From assembly GCA_964481655.1 (NCBI GenBank), contig CAYZVO010000003.1:1-64000 (forward strand): a stretch of DNA of 64,000 bases. Reading direction: 5' to 3'. Within the stretch, counting starts at the first letter, position 1. Each line of letters starts with the position of its first letter. The notes under the pieces were generated by a model that searched no databases, had not been told where the DNA came from, and saw only the letters and a list, made by a program, of their open reading frames with translations. Both the position numbers and the translations under genes were made by a program. This document shows positions 46,925-55,910 of this stretch, one piece after another. This stretch comes from CALDOK01 sp964481655. Its GTDB lineage: Bacteria; Myxococcota_A; UBA796; JAFGLY01.

Positions 46925-47658
46925 GCGACCTGCGCGTGCTCATCGCCGAAGACGAGGCCACCGCCCGCCGCCGCCTGCGCCGCCTGCTGGGAGAGCTGGG
47001 TGACGTGACCATCGTGGGGGAGGCCCAGGACGGGGTGGAGCTGCTCGAGCTGCTCCGGACCACCGATCCCCAGCTCGTCCTGCTGGACATCAAGATGCCC
47101 CGCCTCTCGGGCCTCGACGCCCTGGCCCTGATGGATCCCGGCGGCCCGGAGGTGGTGTTCACCACCGCCTACGCCGAGCACGCCGTGGCGGCCTTCGAGC
47201 AGGGGGTGGCGGACTACCTGCTCAAGCCCATCGAGGCTGCCCGCCTGGCCACCGCCCTCGAGCGGGTGCGAGAGCGGCTGGGGCGTGGGGGCGACGCTGG
47301 TGGCGACGGCGTGACCAGCGCCCTGCCGGCCCGCATCGCGGTCTCCACCCGCCGGGGGTTGGTGTTGCTGCGGCCCGAGGACATCTCCCACGCACTGCTC
47401 GAGGGCGCGAGCTGCATCGTGGTTGCCGGGGGCCAGCGCTACATCACCGACTTCCGCTTGAGCGAGCTGGAGCGCCGGCTGCCGGCGGATCGATTCCGGC
47501 GGCTGCACCGCCAGGCCCTCGTGGACCTCGAGCGTGTGGAGCGGCTGGAGCCGACGCACAGTGGCGGGTATGTCGCCCACCTGCAGGGGGGGCACACGGT
47601 GCCGGTGTCGCGGCAGGAGGCGCGGAAGCTGCGGCGTGAGTGGGAGCTGCCGCGCTAG
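46921..47658 (+). CDS. LytTR-family response regulator
   Basis: 245 residues. Receiver: LRVLIAEDEATARRRLRRLL, D56 in LVLLDIKMPRLSGLDAL, Lys in DYLLKPIEA. The C-terminal LytTR DNA-binding domain (~145-245) has RLHRQALVDLERVERLEPTH and LQGGHTVPVSRQEARKLR. It pairs with the upstream LytS-like kinase. LytTR regulators bind paired direct repeats upstream of surface or peptide-related genes; targets are unknown here. Its stop lies directly next to that of the convergent lipoprotein. Confidence 0.92.
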   Translation: MSDLRVLIAEDEATARRRLRRLLGELGDVTIVGEAQDGVELLELLRTTDPQLVLLDIKMPRLSGLDALALMDPGGPEVVFTTAYAEHAVAAFEQGVADYLLKPIEAARLATALERVRERLGRGGDAGGDGVTSALPARIAVSTRRGLVLLRPEDISHALLEGASCIVVAGGQRYITDFRLSELERRLPADRFRRLHRQALVDLERVERLEPTHSGGYVAHLQGGHTVPVSRQEARKLRREWELPR

Positions 47659-48510
47659 CTACCAGCCCCCCACGATCCCCACATTGGGTGCGACGACCAG
47701 CCCACTCAGGTTGCGCTCTTCGTCCAGGATCGTCGGGTGGAAGCTCATCCAGAACAGGTCCAGCTCCACCACCAGCCAGACCCACTTGTAGCCCAGCATG
47801 ATCCCGTTGGTGCCACCGTAGTAGCCGATGGATTCGTTCCCCAGGTAGTCCGAGGGGCTGTAGGCCGAGAGGCTCTCGGGGATCTTGTCCTCGAGCAGCC
47901 CGTCCAGCTTGGGCTTGGCCGAGATCCAGGAGCGCATCATCCTGGGCCCCGCGTACATCCTGACGATCTCGCCCTCGCGCCAGCCCCAGGTGGCGGCCAG
48001 ATCCAGGTCGTGGCGGGAAAAGTTGGTGAGGCTGAGCCACTCCACGAAGCTGCCGGCGACCGAGAGGTGGTAGCCGTAGCCCCCGTGCAGGGCCCCCGCG
48101 AAGCGCTGGTCGGCGCTCTCCCAGACCTGGAGCTTCAGGTCGCCCTTGAGCTCGGAGAAGTTGGTCCTGAGCCCCAGCTCGAGGCCGTGGGCCAGCTTGT
48201 CGGTGAGCCCGACTCGACCCATCAGCTCGTAGCTGGTGCCTGGGTGGAACAGGCCCCAGGCCAGGCCGGTGTCCAGCAGGGTGCGGAGATCGTCTTCGGA
48301 GAGCTCTCCGGGGTCCTCCTCGCCGACGTAGTGATCCCAGAGATCGGCTCCCGACTGGATGGACTTGGTGGCCGCCACGCTGTTGGCGTGACCGGTCCAG
48401 GCGCCGGCGACCTGCCAGTCCCCGGGCTCGAGGGCGTGGGGCGGGGTCATGTGGGTCATGGAGGTGGCGCAGCCGGAGCAGAGCAGCAGGGCGTAGGCGG
48501 CCAGACGCAT
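47659..48510 (-). CDS. Hypothetical lipoprotein, beta-barrel-like
   Basis: 283 residues from ATG 48510 (GGAG 6 bases upstream); an earlier ATG at 48522 has a poorer site. Lipobox LLCSGC predicts a lipid anchor. The body has alternating aromatic-rich beta segments (GLGLRTNFSELKGDLKLQVW type pattern; GGYGYHLSVAGSFVEWLSLT) typical of outer-membrane barrels or their lipoprotein partners. No family recognised. It is divergent from the TPR lipoprotein across 75 bases with a palindrome. Confidence 0.7.
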   Translation of the reverse strand: MRLAAYALLLCSGCATSMTHMTPPHALEPGDWQVAGAWTGHANSVAATKSIQSGADLWDHYVGEEDPGELSEDDLRTLLDTGLAWGLFHPGTSYELMGRVGLTDKLAHGLELGLRTNFSELKGDLKLQVWESADQRFAGALHGGYGYHLSVAGSFVEWLSLTNFSRHDLDLAATWGWREGEIVRMYAGPRMMRSWISAKPKLDGLLEDKIPESLSAYSPSDYLGNESIGYYGGTNGIMLGYKWVWLVVELDLFWMSFHPTILDEERNLSGLVVAPNVGIVGGW

Positions 48511-48512
48511 CG

Positions 48513-48533
48513 GAGACTCCATGGTGGAGTCTC
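48513..48533. promoter_or_regulatory. Palindrome in the divergent lipoprotein promoter region
   Basis: GAGACTCCA (48513-48521), TGG, TGGAGTCTC (48525-48533): a perfect 9-bp inverted repeat with a 3-base centre, just upstream of the lipoprotein start and in the intergenic region shared with the TPR lipoprotein. It could be an operator for both or a hairpin of the lipoprotein leader. Confidence 0.45.
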
Positions 48534-48585
48534 TTTCCCTATTCCGCTAAGCGTGCATCAGACAGCCTGCTTCCCCGAGGTCCGG

Positions 48586-50424
48586 ATGCACCGCTCGATC
48601 CTCGCTACTTCGCTGGTGCTCGCGCTGGCCTGCGGCTCCCCGAGCCCGCCGGTGGCGGTCGAGGGTGCCGCCGAGCTGGCGGAGCGAGCGACATGGCTGG
48701 CGCGGCTGCACAGCCCCGCCACGGATCGAGTCGCCAGGAGCCTGCTGGACGAAGCCGCCCTGATCGAGCCTGGACACCCGAGCGTGCTCGCCTTGCGGGC
48801 CGAGCTCGAGGCCCGGGGAGGCCTCGGCAGCCGGCCAGCCGGGGTGAAGGGGCCGCCGCCAGAGCGCAGGCAGGCGCTGCAGGAGCTCGAGGATGGCCTG
48901 TTGGCCTCACCCGGCGACCAGACGCTGGTCCTCGCGGTGGCGCGGATGCACTTCGCCTTCGATCACCCCGAGCGGGGTCTGGAGCTGGTGGACGGGTTGC
49001 TTCGGGAGCACCCTGACCACGCCGAGGCCCTGCTGCGTCGCGGTGAGGCGCTGGTCAAGCTGGAGCGACCCCACGACGCCGAGGGTGTGCTGCAGGCCTC
49101 CATCAGATCGGCGATGGAGCAGGGTGACACACTCACGGTGTTTCAGGCCCAGGGTGCGTTGGGGGAGGCATGGCTGCAGCTCGGGCAGGTCGAGCGTGCT
49201 GAACGATACCTCGGTGAGGCGAGCGCGGAGCTGGCGGCCTATCGCGCGGCCCACCCGGGCAAGACCACGGTGAACTGTCCCCACGAGACCCTCGCCAAGC
49301 TCTATTCGGGGCGAGGGGACTACGCCGAGGCCGCCGAGCACGCGCGCGACGCCGCGGACCTGAGGGCTTGGCTCCCTCGCTTGCAGTACCTGGCCGCGCT
49401 GGCGAGCGTGAGGGCGGAGGAGCCGAGTGTGGCCCAGGTGTACTACCAGCGTGGTGTCGCCAAGGAACGAGGGGGCGGGCCGAGCCCCCTGCGAGGCGAG
49501 GTGGAGGCCGCGTTGCGGGAAGGCAGTGAGACTCCACCACCATCGGCAGAGCAGGCGGTGGCGGTGGCGGTCAGCTTGCTCGAGCTGGGGCGCGCGGACC
49601 TGGCGACGGCCGAGCTGCGGCCCTGGGTGACGGACAACAGCTGCGGGGACTGCCTCCTGGTGGCGGGCTTCGCGGCGCTGGAGGACGGCGACGAACCCGC
49701 CGCCCGCGCCCTGCTGGAGCGGGTCGGCGAGGGCGAGGGCCGGAGCGTCGGGATGGCACAGCTCGCGTTGCTCGAGGGACGCGCCGAGGAGGCTCGGGCG
49801 ATCTTCACGCCGAGCTGTGGCGCCGTCGATGCAGGCGTCTCCGGGGCTCCCAGCGCCGTGACCCGCATGGCGTGCCTCGGGCTCGGGGCCAGCGCCCTGG
49901 CCGTGGATGACGACAACAGCGCCGCCGATGCGTTCGGTCGGGTCCTCGCCGCGCACCCCGACGACCTGCCAGCCTTGCTCGGCCGGGGCAACGCATCGAA
50001 CGGGCTCGGGCGCTCTGTGGACGCCCTCGAGCACTTTCAGCGGGCGTTGATGATCGCCCCCGACGACCCCCAGGCCCTCGCCGGCATCGGCACAGCGCTG
50101 CTGAACAGCGGAGAGCACGCGCTCGCGGCGGACGTGTTTCGGGTGGCCCTCGAGGTCGCGCCCGAGGGCTGGTCCTGTCCCCACGAGGGCCTCGGCCTGG
50201 TGCTGCTGGCCCAGGGCGACGCCGAGGGCGCCCGGGAGACCCTCGAGCGGGCCGTGGCGGTGGACCCGGACTCGGACTTCCGCAAGTACGACGCCCTCGC
50301 GCGGATGGCCATCGACGCAGGTGACACGGAGCGCGCCCGCGGCCTGCTGGAGCGCTCCCTGGCGAACAACCCGGCCGGTGTCGATGCCGGCGCCATGCTC
50401 GAGGAGATCGGCGCCCCCGACTGA
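48586..50424 (+). CDS. TPR lipoprotein
   Basis: 612 residues; ATG 48586 with GAGG 5 bases upstream. Signal with lipobox ALAC, so an anchored lipoprotein. Nearly the whole sequence is tetratricopeptide-type helix pairs (RGEALVKLERPHDAEGVLQA; LGRGNASNGLGRSVDALEHF; GIGTALLNSGEHALAADVFR), which serve as protein scaffolds. It has a pair of CGDC/CxxC-like Cys (NSCGDCLL). Partner unknown. It converges with the radical SAM gene. Confidence 0.85.
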   Translation: MHRSILATSLVLALACGSPSPPVAVEGAAELAERATWLARLHSPATDRVARSLLDEAALIEPGHPSVLALRAELEARGGLGSRPAGVKGPPPERRQALQELEDGLLASPGDQTLVLAVARMHFAFDHPERGLELVDGLLREHPDHAEALLRRGEALVKLERPHDAEGVLQASIRSAMEQGDTLTVFQAQGALGEAWLQLGQVERAERYLGEASAELAAYRAAHPGKTTVNCPHETLAKLYSGRGDYAEAAEHARDAADLRAWLPRLQYLAALASVRAEEPSVAQVYYQRGVAKERGGGPSPLRGEVEAALREGSETPPPSAEQAVAVAVSLLELGRADLATAELRPWVTDNSCGDCLLVAGFAALEDGDEPAARALLERVGEGEGRSVGMAQLALLEGRAEEARAIFTPSCGAVDAGVSGAPSAVTRMACLGLGASALAVDDDNSAADAFGRVLAAHPDDLPALLGRGNASNGLGRSVDALEHFQRALMIAPDDPQALAGIGTALLNSGEHALAADVFRVALEVAPEGWSCPHEGLGLVLLAQGDAEGARETLERAVAVDPDSDFRKYDALARMAIDAGDTERARGLLERSLANNPAGVDAGAMLEEIGAPD

Positions 50425-50431
50425 ACCTGTG

Positions 50432-51937
50432 TCACGCTGCGTCGCGGCCCCGCTCGGCCGCTGGTGGCGTCGCGGCGGCCAGGCGAGCCCGGTACGCGAT
50501 GTGTCGCCGCCGCTGCAGCTCCACCAGGGGGCCCCAGGCTCGCTTCACCTGTCGCGCGCGGATGAGACGGGTCCACAGCGCGTTGTTCTTCTTGTAGAGC
50601 CAGGCCTGTGCCAGGTAGGGCGCGGCGGCCACGGGGTCGCGGGGGCGCCGCTGCCAGATGGAGCGAGCCGAGAAGGTGTGCCGATACAGCCAGGCGTAGC
50701 CCTCCTCGAGCTGTGCGGGTGTCATGTGTCGCGGCTGATACACGCAGTTTGCGGTGTCGTAGCGAGACCAGTCCCGGTGCAGGATGCGGCCCTCGGCCTC
50801 CATGCGCCGGAACAGGGGGGTGCCCGGGTAGGGGGTGAGGATGTGGTAGGTGGCGCACTCGAGCCGGTTGTCGTCCACCCAGCTGGCGGTGCGCTGAAAC
50901 ACATCGGGTGTGTCGTGATCGAAGCCGAGGACGAAGCTGGCGTTGACCTGGATGCCGTGGTCGTGGAAGATGCGCACCCTGCGGGCGTAGTCGTCGGCCG
51001 GGGGGCAGCGCTTGCCGGCGCGCTTCAGGTTCGTGTCGGTCAGGCTCTCGAAGCCGATGAACACCCCGGTGCAGCCGGCCAGGGCCATGGCACGGACCAG
51101 CTCGGGGCGGTCGGTGACGTCCAGGCTGACCGCGGCGCTCCAGATGGTCTCGGTGGGCTCGAGGGCGCGACACAGGCGGGCGAGGTACTCCGGATCGGAG
51201 CCCAGGTTGTTGTCGATGAACACACCGTAGCCGGAGCTGCTCGTGGAGAGCTCCCGGACCACGTCGGCGATGGGCCGGTTCTCCCGGGGCATCCTCAGGC
51301 CCCGGGTGGAGAGGAAGCAGAACCCGCAGCGGTTGTGGCAGCCTCGGGTGGCGATGACACTGCTGTCGGTGAGGTAGGCCCACGATGGCAGGATCGAGCG
51401 GTCCGGAGGGGGCTCATCCGCGAAGCCGTCGAAGCGCCCGTCGTACCGGGGCTGCAGGCGACCGGCGGCGGCGTCCGCGAGGATGCGGGGCCAAGTGTCG
51501 ACGCCATTGCCGAAGCTGAGGGCGTCGGCGTGGGGGGCGAGCTCATCGGGGCAGGCCTGCACGTGCAAGCCCCCCATGACCACGGCGCTGCCCCGGGCTC
51601 TGAACCAGCGCGCCAGCGCGATGGCCCGCCGTGCGAAGGTCAGGTGCACGGTGATGCCCACCACGGCCGGGAGGAGGTCGGTGGGTGGGGCGCCCTGCAG
51701 CAGGTTCTCGTCCCACATGGACACGGTCCAGTCCGGAGGCGTGGCCCCGGCCAGGGCGCTGAAGGTCGTCGCCGGGGTGAGCACGTGCTTGCCGTAGCTG
51801 CCCTTGGGATCCTTGCTGTAGAAGGGGTGCACCAGCAGGGCGGTGCGAGGGCGCGGTGATCCGGGCACCGGCGCGGTCAACGCAGGGGCATGGAGCATGG
51901 GATCGGGCTGGCGGGCGGCGGGGAGGAAGCGGCGCAT
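50432..51937 (-). CDS. B12-binding-like radical SAM protein
   Basis: 501 residues; ATG 51937 with GAGG 5 bases upstream. Residues 32-165 have a Rossmann-type B12-binding-like fold (VVGITVHLTFARRAIALARW; VVMGGLHVQACPDELAPHAD) without the DxHxxG motif. Radical SAM cluster C200-x3-C204-x2-C207 in TRGCHNRCGFCFLSTRG. Family members include methyltransferases for lipids and natural products; substrate unknown. It is isolated from other enzymes; a 111-base gap separates it from the DUF4139 pair. Confidence 0.88.
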   Translation of the reverse strand: MRRFLPAARQPDPMLHAPALTAPVPGSPRPRTALLVHPFYSKDPKGSYGKHVLTPATTFSALAGATPPDWTVSMWDENLLQGAPPTDLLPAVVGITVHLTFARRAIALARWFRARGSAVVMGGLHVQACPDELAPHADALSFGNGVDTWPRILADAAAGRLQPRYDGRFDGFADEPPPDRSILPSWAYLTDSSVIATRGCHNRCGFCFLSTRGLRMPRENRPIADVVRELSTSSSGYGVFIDNNLGSDPEYLARLCRALEPTETIWSAAVSLDVTDRPELVRAMALAGCTGVFIGFESLTDTNLKRAGKRCPPADDYARRVRIFHDHGIQVNASFVLGFDHDTPDVFQRTASWVDDNRLECATYHILTPYPGTPLFRRMEAEGRILHRDWSRYDTANCVYQPRHMTPAQLEEGYAWLYRHTFSARSIWQRRPRDPVAAAPYLAQAWLYKKNNALWTRLIRARQVKRAWGPLVELQRRRHIAYRARLAAATPPAAERGRDAA

Positions 51938-52048
51938 GATCACCTCGGGTACACGCTGGACGGTACCCCTGGCGTTCAGGGCGCGTTCCTCACGTCGGGC
52001 CCAGTGGTCGCGGGCGCGACCTGAGCGGTCGCGGGACCGCGCAGGCCG

Positions 52049-53611
52049 CTATCGATCCACCACGTTGCTGCGACGCATGACCTTGTAGGCCAGCTCCACC
52101 GTGTCGATGGCCCCGGCGGCCAGCTCTCGCTCCCAGCGCAGGAAGCCGTCGCTGTCGGGGGTATTGGCCGCGGTGGTGCCCTCGGCCCGGAGCTCGATGC
52201 GGATCTGCTCCAGCTCCGAGACCGGGATGCGCTCGATGACCAGCACCCGCCGGGGCGTGTCGCCGAGGTTCGACAGCTTGAGCTCGACGCGGTGGTCCGT
52301 GGTCTGCCAGCGGGAGAGCACGCCCTGCTCCTGCTCGACCTGCTCGGCTCGCCGGAACACCCGCAGGCTCGGGTCCGGGCCGAAGCCCAGCTCGAGGCGC
52401 TCGCCCGGTGCGACGAACGACAGCTCAGTGCGGCCCACGCGGCCCGAGCTGGCGATGAGATCCACCGGACCCGCCAGCAGGGGGTGTGGGGCCGCGTTCG
52501 TGCTGGTGCAGCGCAGCAGCACGGCGCTGTGCCGCTCGGCCATCACCACCCGCTCGAGGCTGGCCTCGGCTCGGCTGTGCCCGATGGTCACGCGGTAGGG
52601 GCGGCCGTCGGAGGGCACCGTGGCCCGATGGGCGGCCTCGAGGTGCAGGGGCTCGCCGCCGTCGTCCACGCCCGGCAGCTCGTGGGCCTGGTCACCCCGC
52701 TGCTGACCCAGCCCGGTGGTCTGGATGTCCTGCTCGCGCAGCTCGACCACCACCTGCTCCTGCTTGGGTTGCGCGCGCAGTCGGTCTTCGGCGAGCAGCG
52801 GAGGCTCGGTGCCGAGGGAGGGCCGCTGGGTGGAGAAGCGCAGCAGCGCGTCGGTCCAGTCCTCGCCGGTGTGCTGCCACACCGCGGCCTGGACCTCGAG
52901 GTGCAGGCTGTGCGAGGGCTCTGCGCCCAGGGTGGCGCGGTAGCGCGGACGCCAACACGCGCAGGGCACCAGGTAGCTGATCTCGAGGCTGGCGGGTGCG
53001 CTGCCGCTGTGCTCGACCTCGATCTCGATCCATGTGGTGATGGCGTGATCCCGGGTGACGATCAGGCGGCGGCGGAGGTCGGCCAGCTCCGCCTCCGCGT
53101 CCTCGAGGCCGTCGGCCAGGGCGAGGATCTCCTGGTCCAGGGTGGCCTCCCGCTCGCGGAGCAGGTCCAGCTCGCTGCGCCAGCGCTCCGGCTCGCCGCG
53201 ACCCCAGCCGGCGTCTTCGGCCAGCTCGGTGAGCAGCAGCTCCGCGGCGGCGCGTACGGCGTCGCGCTCGGCCTGGCGGCGGACCCGCCGGGCCTTGGTG
53301 GCCCCCAGCTCACGGCTGCGCTGGCGCTCTTCTTCGTGCAGCGCGGCCTGGTCTGGGGGCAGATCGCTTTTGCGCACGATCAGCTCGCGCTTGACGCGGA
53401 AGTCGAGCACGCGTGTGTCGCAGGAGGGGTCGTCCTTGGGCTCCACCCGCAGGCTGCGATCGGCCACCACGGGGGCGACGTCGGGCAGGGTGAGCCGGTG
53501 GCGACCGGGCTCGATCTGCACGCTGCCGGCGCGCAGCACGGAGGCCCGATCCTCGAACAGGGTGACCGAGCGGATGGGGGCGTCGATGGCGGTGGTGTGC
53601 ACGGTGGTCAT
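52049..53611 (-). CDS. DUF4139 (MuiA-like) protein, short paralogue
   Basis: 520 residues; no signal peptide. N-terminal DUF4140-like segment (RSVTLFEDRASVLRAG; LTLPDVAPVVADRSLRVEP), a long coiled coil (about 85-180), and a DUF4139-like beta domain from ~200 (SLEISYLVPCACWRPRYRAT; VELKLSNLGDTPRRVLVIER). MuiA-type proteins were tied to mucoidy; the biochemical role is unclear. The gene is 3 bases after its longer paralogue, and the GGAGG of its site lies within that gene's end. Confidence 0.85.
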   Translation of the reverse strand: MTTVHTTAIDAPIRSVTLFEDRASVLRAGSVQIEPGRHRLTLPDVAPVVADRSLRVEPKDDPSCDTRVLDFRVKRELIVRKSDLPPDQAALHEEERQRSRELGATKARRVRRQAERDAVRAAAELLLTELAEDAGWGRGEPERWRSELDLLREREATLDQEILALADGLEDAEAELADLRRRLIVTRDHAITTWIEIEVEHSGSAPASLEISYLVPCACWRPRYRATLGAEPSHSLHLEVQAAVWQHTGEDWTDALLRFSTQRPSLGTEPPLLAEDRLRAQPKQEQVVVELREQDIQTTGLGQQRGDQAHELPGVDDGGEPLHLEAAHRATVPSDGRPYRVTIGHSRAEASLERVVMAERHSAVLLRCTSTNAAPHPLLAGPVDLIASSGRVGRTELSFVAPGERLELGFGPDPSLRVFRRAEQVEQEQGVLSRWQTTDHRVELKLSNLGDTPRRVLVIERIPVSELEQIRIELRAEGTTAANTPDSDGFLRWERELAAGAIDTVELAYKVMRRSNVVDR

Positions 53612-53614
53612 GGC

Positions 53615-55792
53615 TCAGTCCTCCCGCCGGTTGCCGCCCGCCAGCTCGTGCTTGGAGGCGATGGTGATCACGTAGGAGGCCCGCAGGTGGCGCACCTGAC
53701 CGGGCTCCAGCTCCAGCAGCCATCGATAGGCGCCGTGCAGGGGGGAGCGTTCCTGGTCCCAGGGCTCCCAGGGGGGCTCCACCTCTCGCAGCTCGATCTC
53801 GACATCGTCGTCGTCCTCGCGCTGCACCGGGATCCGCTCTCTGAGCTCGATCCGCGCGCGGTGCTCCAGCAGGTTGCGCAGCTCGAAGCGCAGCTCGTGC
53901 TGCAGGTCGAGGTGCCGGCTGACCATGCCGCGCTGGTGCTCGGCGTAGCGGGTGTTGCGGGACACCCGCACGCCCTGCTCCACGCCGAGGCCCAGCTCGA
54001 GGGTGCCCCCCGATGGGGTGGAGCTCACCGCGCCGGCCAGCAGGTAGTCGCCGTCGAGGTAGACGTCGACGGGACCCGGGAGCAGCGGGGCGCGGCCGGT
54101 GTTGTCCAGCCGGACGGTGCGGAAGACGTCCTGGGTCTCCCGGGGCACCGCCACGTAGCGCACGCTCGCCGGGGCGCTGGTGATCTGCACGGGCACGGTG
54201 TGGAAGCGGCCGTCGCTGGGGACATCGACGGGCTGCTCGCCGCGCCAGGCGTGGTCGTAGGCGTCGGTGCTGGCCGGGGCGATCATGCCCGCGGCGAGGG
54301 GGCGGGTCCGCACGGTGTTGGAGGCCTCGCGCACGTGTTGCCCCAGCTCCCGCGCGCTGGGCAGGTGGGGGCGCGTATCGAGGTCCATCAGCTCGAGGTA
54401 GCGCTGGTGGGCATCGATGGGTTCGAGGCGGCCCAGGCTCCCCTGCTCGGGAGCAGCCATGCGCAGGGCGTCGTAGTCCAGCAGGTCTCGTCCGGCGTCG
54501 AGGGGCGGTGGAGGCTCGGGCGGTCCGCCGTAGCCCCCCGGTGACGGAGCGTTGTTGGGCTCGCTGATGGACTGGGCGGCAGGCGGTGCCCCGGCGCTGG
54601 CGAACGAGAGGCCCGAGGCGGCCCGGGGCGCGGGGGGGCGGCCCCGGCGCTTGGCCTTGGCGCGGTGCAGCACGGGGCGGCGCTGTTCCTCGACCAGATC
54701 GTCCATGACGGCCTCGCACTCGGGCTCGGGCGCGGCCGCCATGGCGGCCACCGGCATCGGTGGTGGCTCTGCTCGCGGCGGCGGTGGCGGCGTGGGCGCG
54801 GGCTGGCGCGCGGCGCCCCCGCGCGGCAGCAGCTCCCGGCCCTGGTGCCAACCCTCGAAGAGGGCCTCGACGCCCACAGGGGGCGGGCGCCAGCCCTTGG
54901 CCCGCGGTGCAGGCTGGGCTCGGCCGTAGCGCAGGGCCCCGAGCTCGGGCAGCTCGGCCCAGCGCATGGCGTCGGCGGTGGACAGCACGAGCTGGACTCC
55001 GGTCCAGTCCTCGTCGGAGCGCTGGCAGATGGAGGCCCGCAGGGCCAGCTCGGCCCGGCCGCCCTTGGCGTCGATGCGCATGGTGTAGGCGGGGGCCCAG
55101 CGGGCGGCGGGCACCAGATAGCTGACGGCGAGGCGGACGCGCCCGCCCTCGGGGGCGGCCCGGTGGGGGGCCTGCAGGGTGACGCGGGCTTGCTTGCGGA
55201 GCTCGTGGGGGCGCAGCTGCCGCCGCGTCTGCTGGCGGTCCTTGCGGGCCTTCAGGGCGGCCTGATCCTCGCGGGCGCGGCGGTGGGCGTCCTTGGCGTC
55301 GGCGACCAGCTCCGCGAGGCGGTCCTGTTCGTCGCGCTGGAAGGCCAGCAGGGCCATGCGCGCCTGCGTGGGGGAGGGGAGGGGTGGCTCACCCTCGGCG
55401 GGCTCGGGGCGGTCGGGGAGCCCGAGCTCTCCGACCGCGGCCAGCTGGCCCCTCGCACGCTCCAGGGCCCGGTGGCAGATCCGCACACGGCGGTCGGCGG
55501 CCTGGAGCTCTGCGTCGCTGGGAGGGGGCAGGCTCGGGTCGCCCGGCGGAGGCTCGAGCGCGAGCTGCACATCGACGGCCAGGGGGCAGGCGTCCGCTGG
55601 CAGCTCCCCGAGGGGCTCCACCGCGAGCTGCAGGGTGTCGTCCCGCAGCTGCAGGGGGAGGCCAGGGATGATGATCTCGGCCGGATAGGTGCTCGGAGAC
55701 TCGATCTCGGCGATCCGGCGCACCTCGGCGCCGACGCGGTAGACGGTGACCCGTTCGATGCGGGTGGCGGTCGTGCAGGCGGGTTCGCCCAT
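53615..55792 (-). CDS. DUF4139 (MuiA-like) protein, long paralogue
   Basis: 725 residues; ATG 55792 with GGAGG 5 bases upstream; the upstream GTG is less likely. Same layout as its neighbour: DUF4140-like start (RVTVYRVGAEVRRIAEI), coiled coil (~105-195), DUF4139 beta domain (VRLAVSYLVPAARWAPAYTM; TVRLDNTGRAPLLPGPVDVY; RFELRNLLEHRARIELRERI), with a Pro/Arg-rich insert (~330-430) missing in the shorter copy. Divergent from the STPK gene; the two may share a promoter region. Confidence 0.87.
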   Translation of the reverse strand: MGEPACTTATRIERVTVYRVGAEVRRIAEIESPSTYPAEIIIPGLPLQLRDDTLQLAVEPLGELPADACPLAVDVQLALEPPPGDPSLPPPSDAELQAADRRVRICHRALERARGQLAAVGELGLPDRPEPAEGEPPLPSPTQARMALLAFQRDEQDRLAELVADAKDAHRRAREDQAALKARKDRQQTRRQLRPHELRKQARVTLQAPHRAAPEGGRVRLAVSYLVPAARWAPAYTMRIDAKGGRAELALRASICQRSDEDWTGVQLVLSTADAMRWAELPELGALRYGRAQPAPRAKGWRPPPVGVEALFEGWHQGRELLPRGGAARQPAPTPPPPPRAEPPPMPVAAMAAAPEPECEAVMDDLVEEQRRPVLHRAKAKRRGRPPAPRAASGLSFASAGAPPAAQSISEPNNAPSPGGYGGPPEPPPPLDAGRDLLDYDALRMAAPEQGSLGRLEPIDAHQRYLELMDLDTRPHLPSARELGQHVREASNTVRTRPLAAGMIAPASTDAYDHAWRGEQPVDVPSDGRFHTVPVQITSAPASVRYVAVPRETQDVFRTVRLDNTGRAPLLPGPVDVYLDGDYLLAGAVSSTPSGGTLELGLGVEQGVRVSRNTRYAEHQRGMVSRHLDLQHELRFELRNLLEHRARIELRERIPVQREDDDDVEIELREVEPPWEPWDQERSPLHGAYRWLLELEPGQVRHLRASYVITIASKHELAGGNRRED

Positions 55793-55852
55793 GGGCACCT
55801 CCACTCCCTCGCGTAGCGTGCCCGGAGCTTGCGATCGAGGCCCGAATTCCCC

Positions 55853-55881
55853 TTGCGACCGGGCCCCGCGCGTTCTACCTT
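55853..55881 (+). promoter_or_regulatory. Possible promoter of the STPK gene
   Basis: TTGCGA (55853-55858), a 17-base spacer and TACCTT (55876-55881) lie in the 118-base gap between the divergent DUF4139 and STPK genes. The match to the sigma-70 consensus is only partial (4 and 3 of 6). Confidence 0.3.
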
Positions 55882-55910
55882 GCGCTCGCCCCGACCCCTG
55901 CGGAGCCCCT

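Noticed and set aside
52025..52040. Hairpin GCGGTC-GCGG-GACCGC as a terminator of the DUF4139 genes
   Set aside because: A perfect 6-bp stem exists, but there is no U-tract on either strand, so I list it only here.
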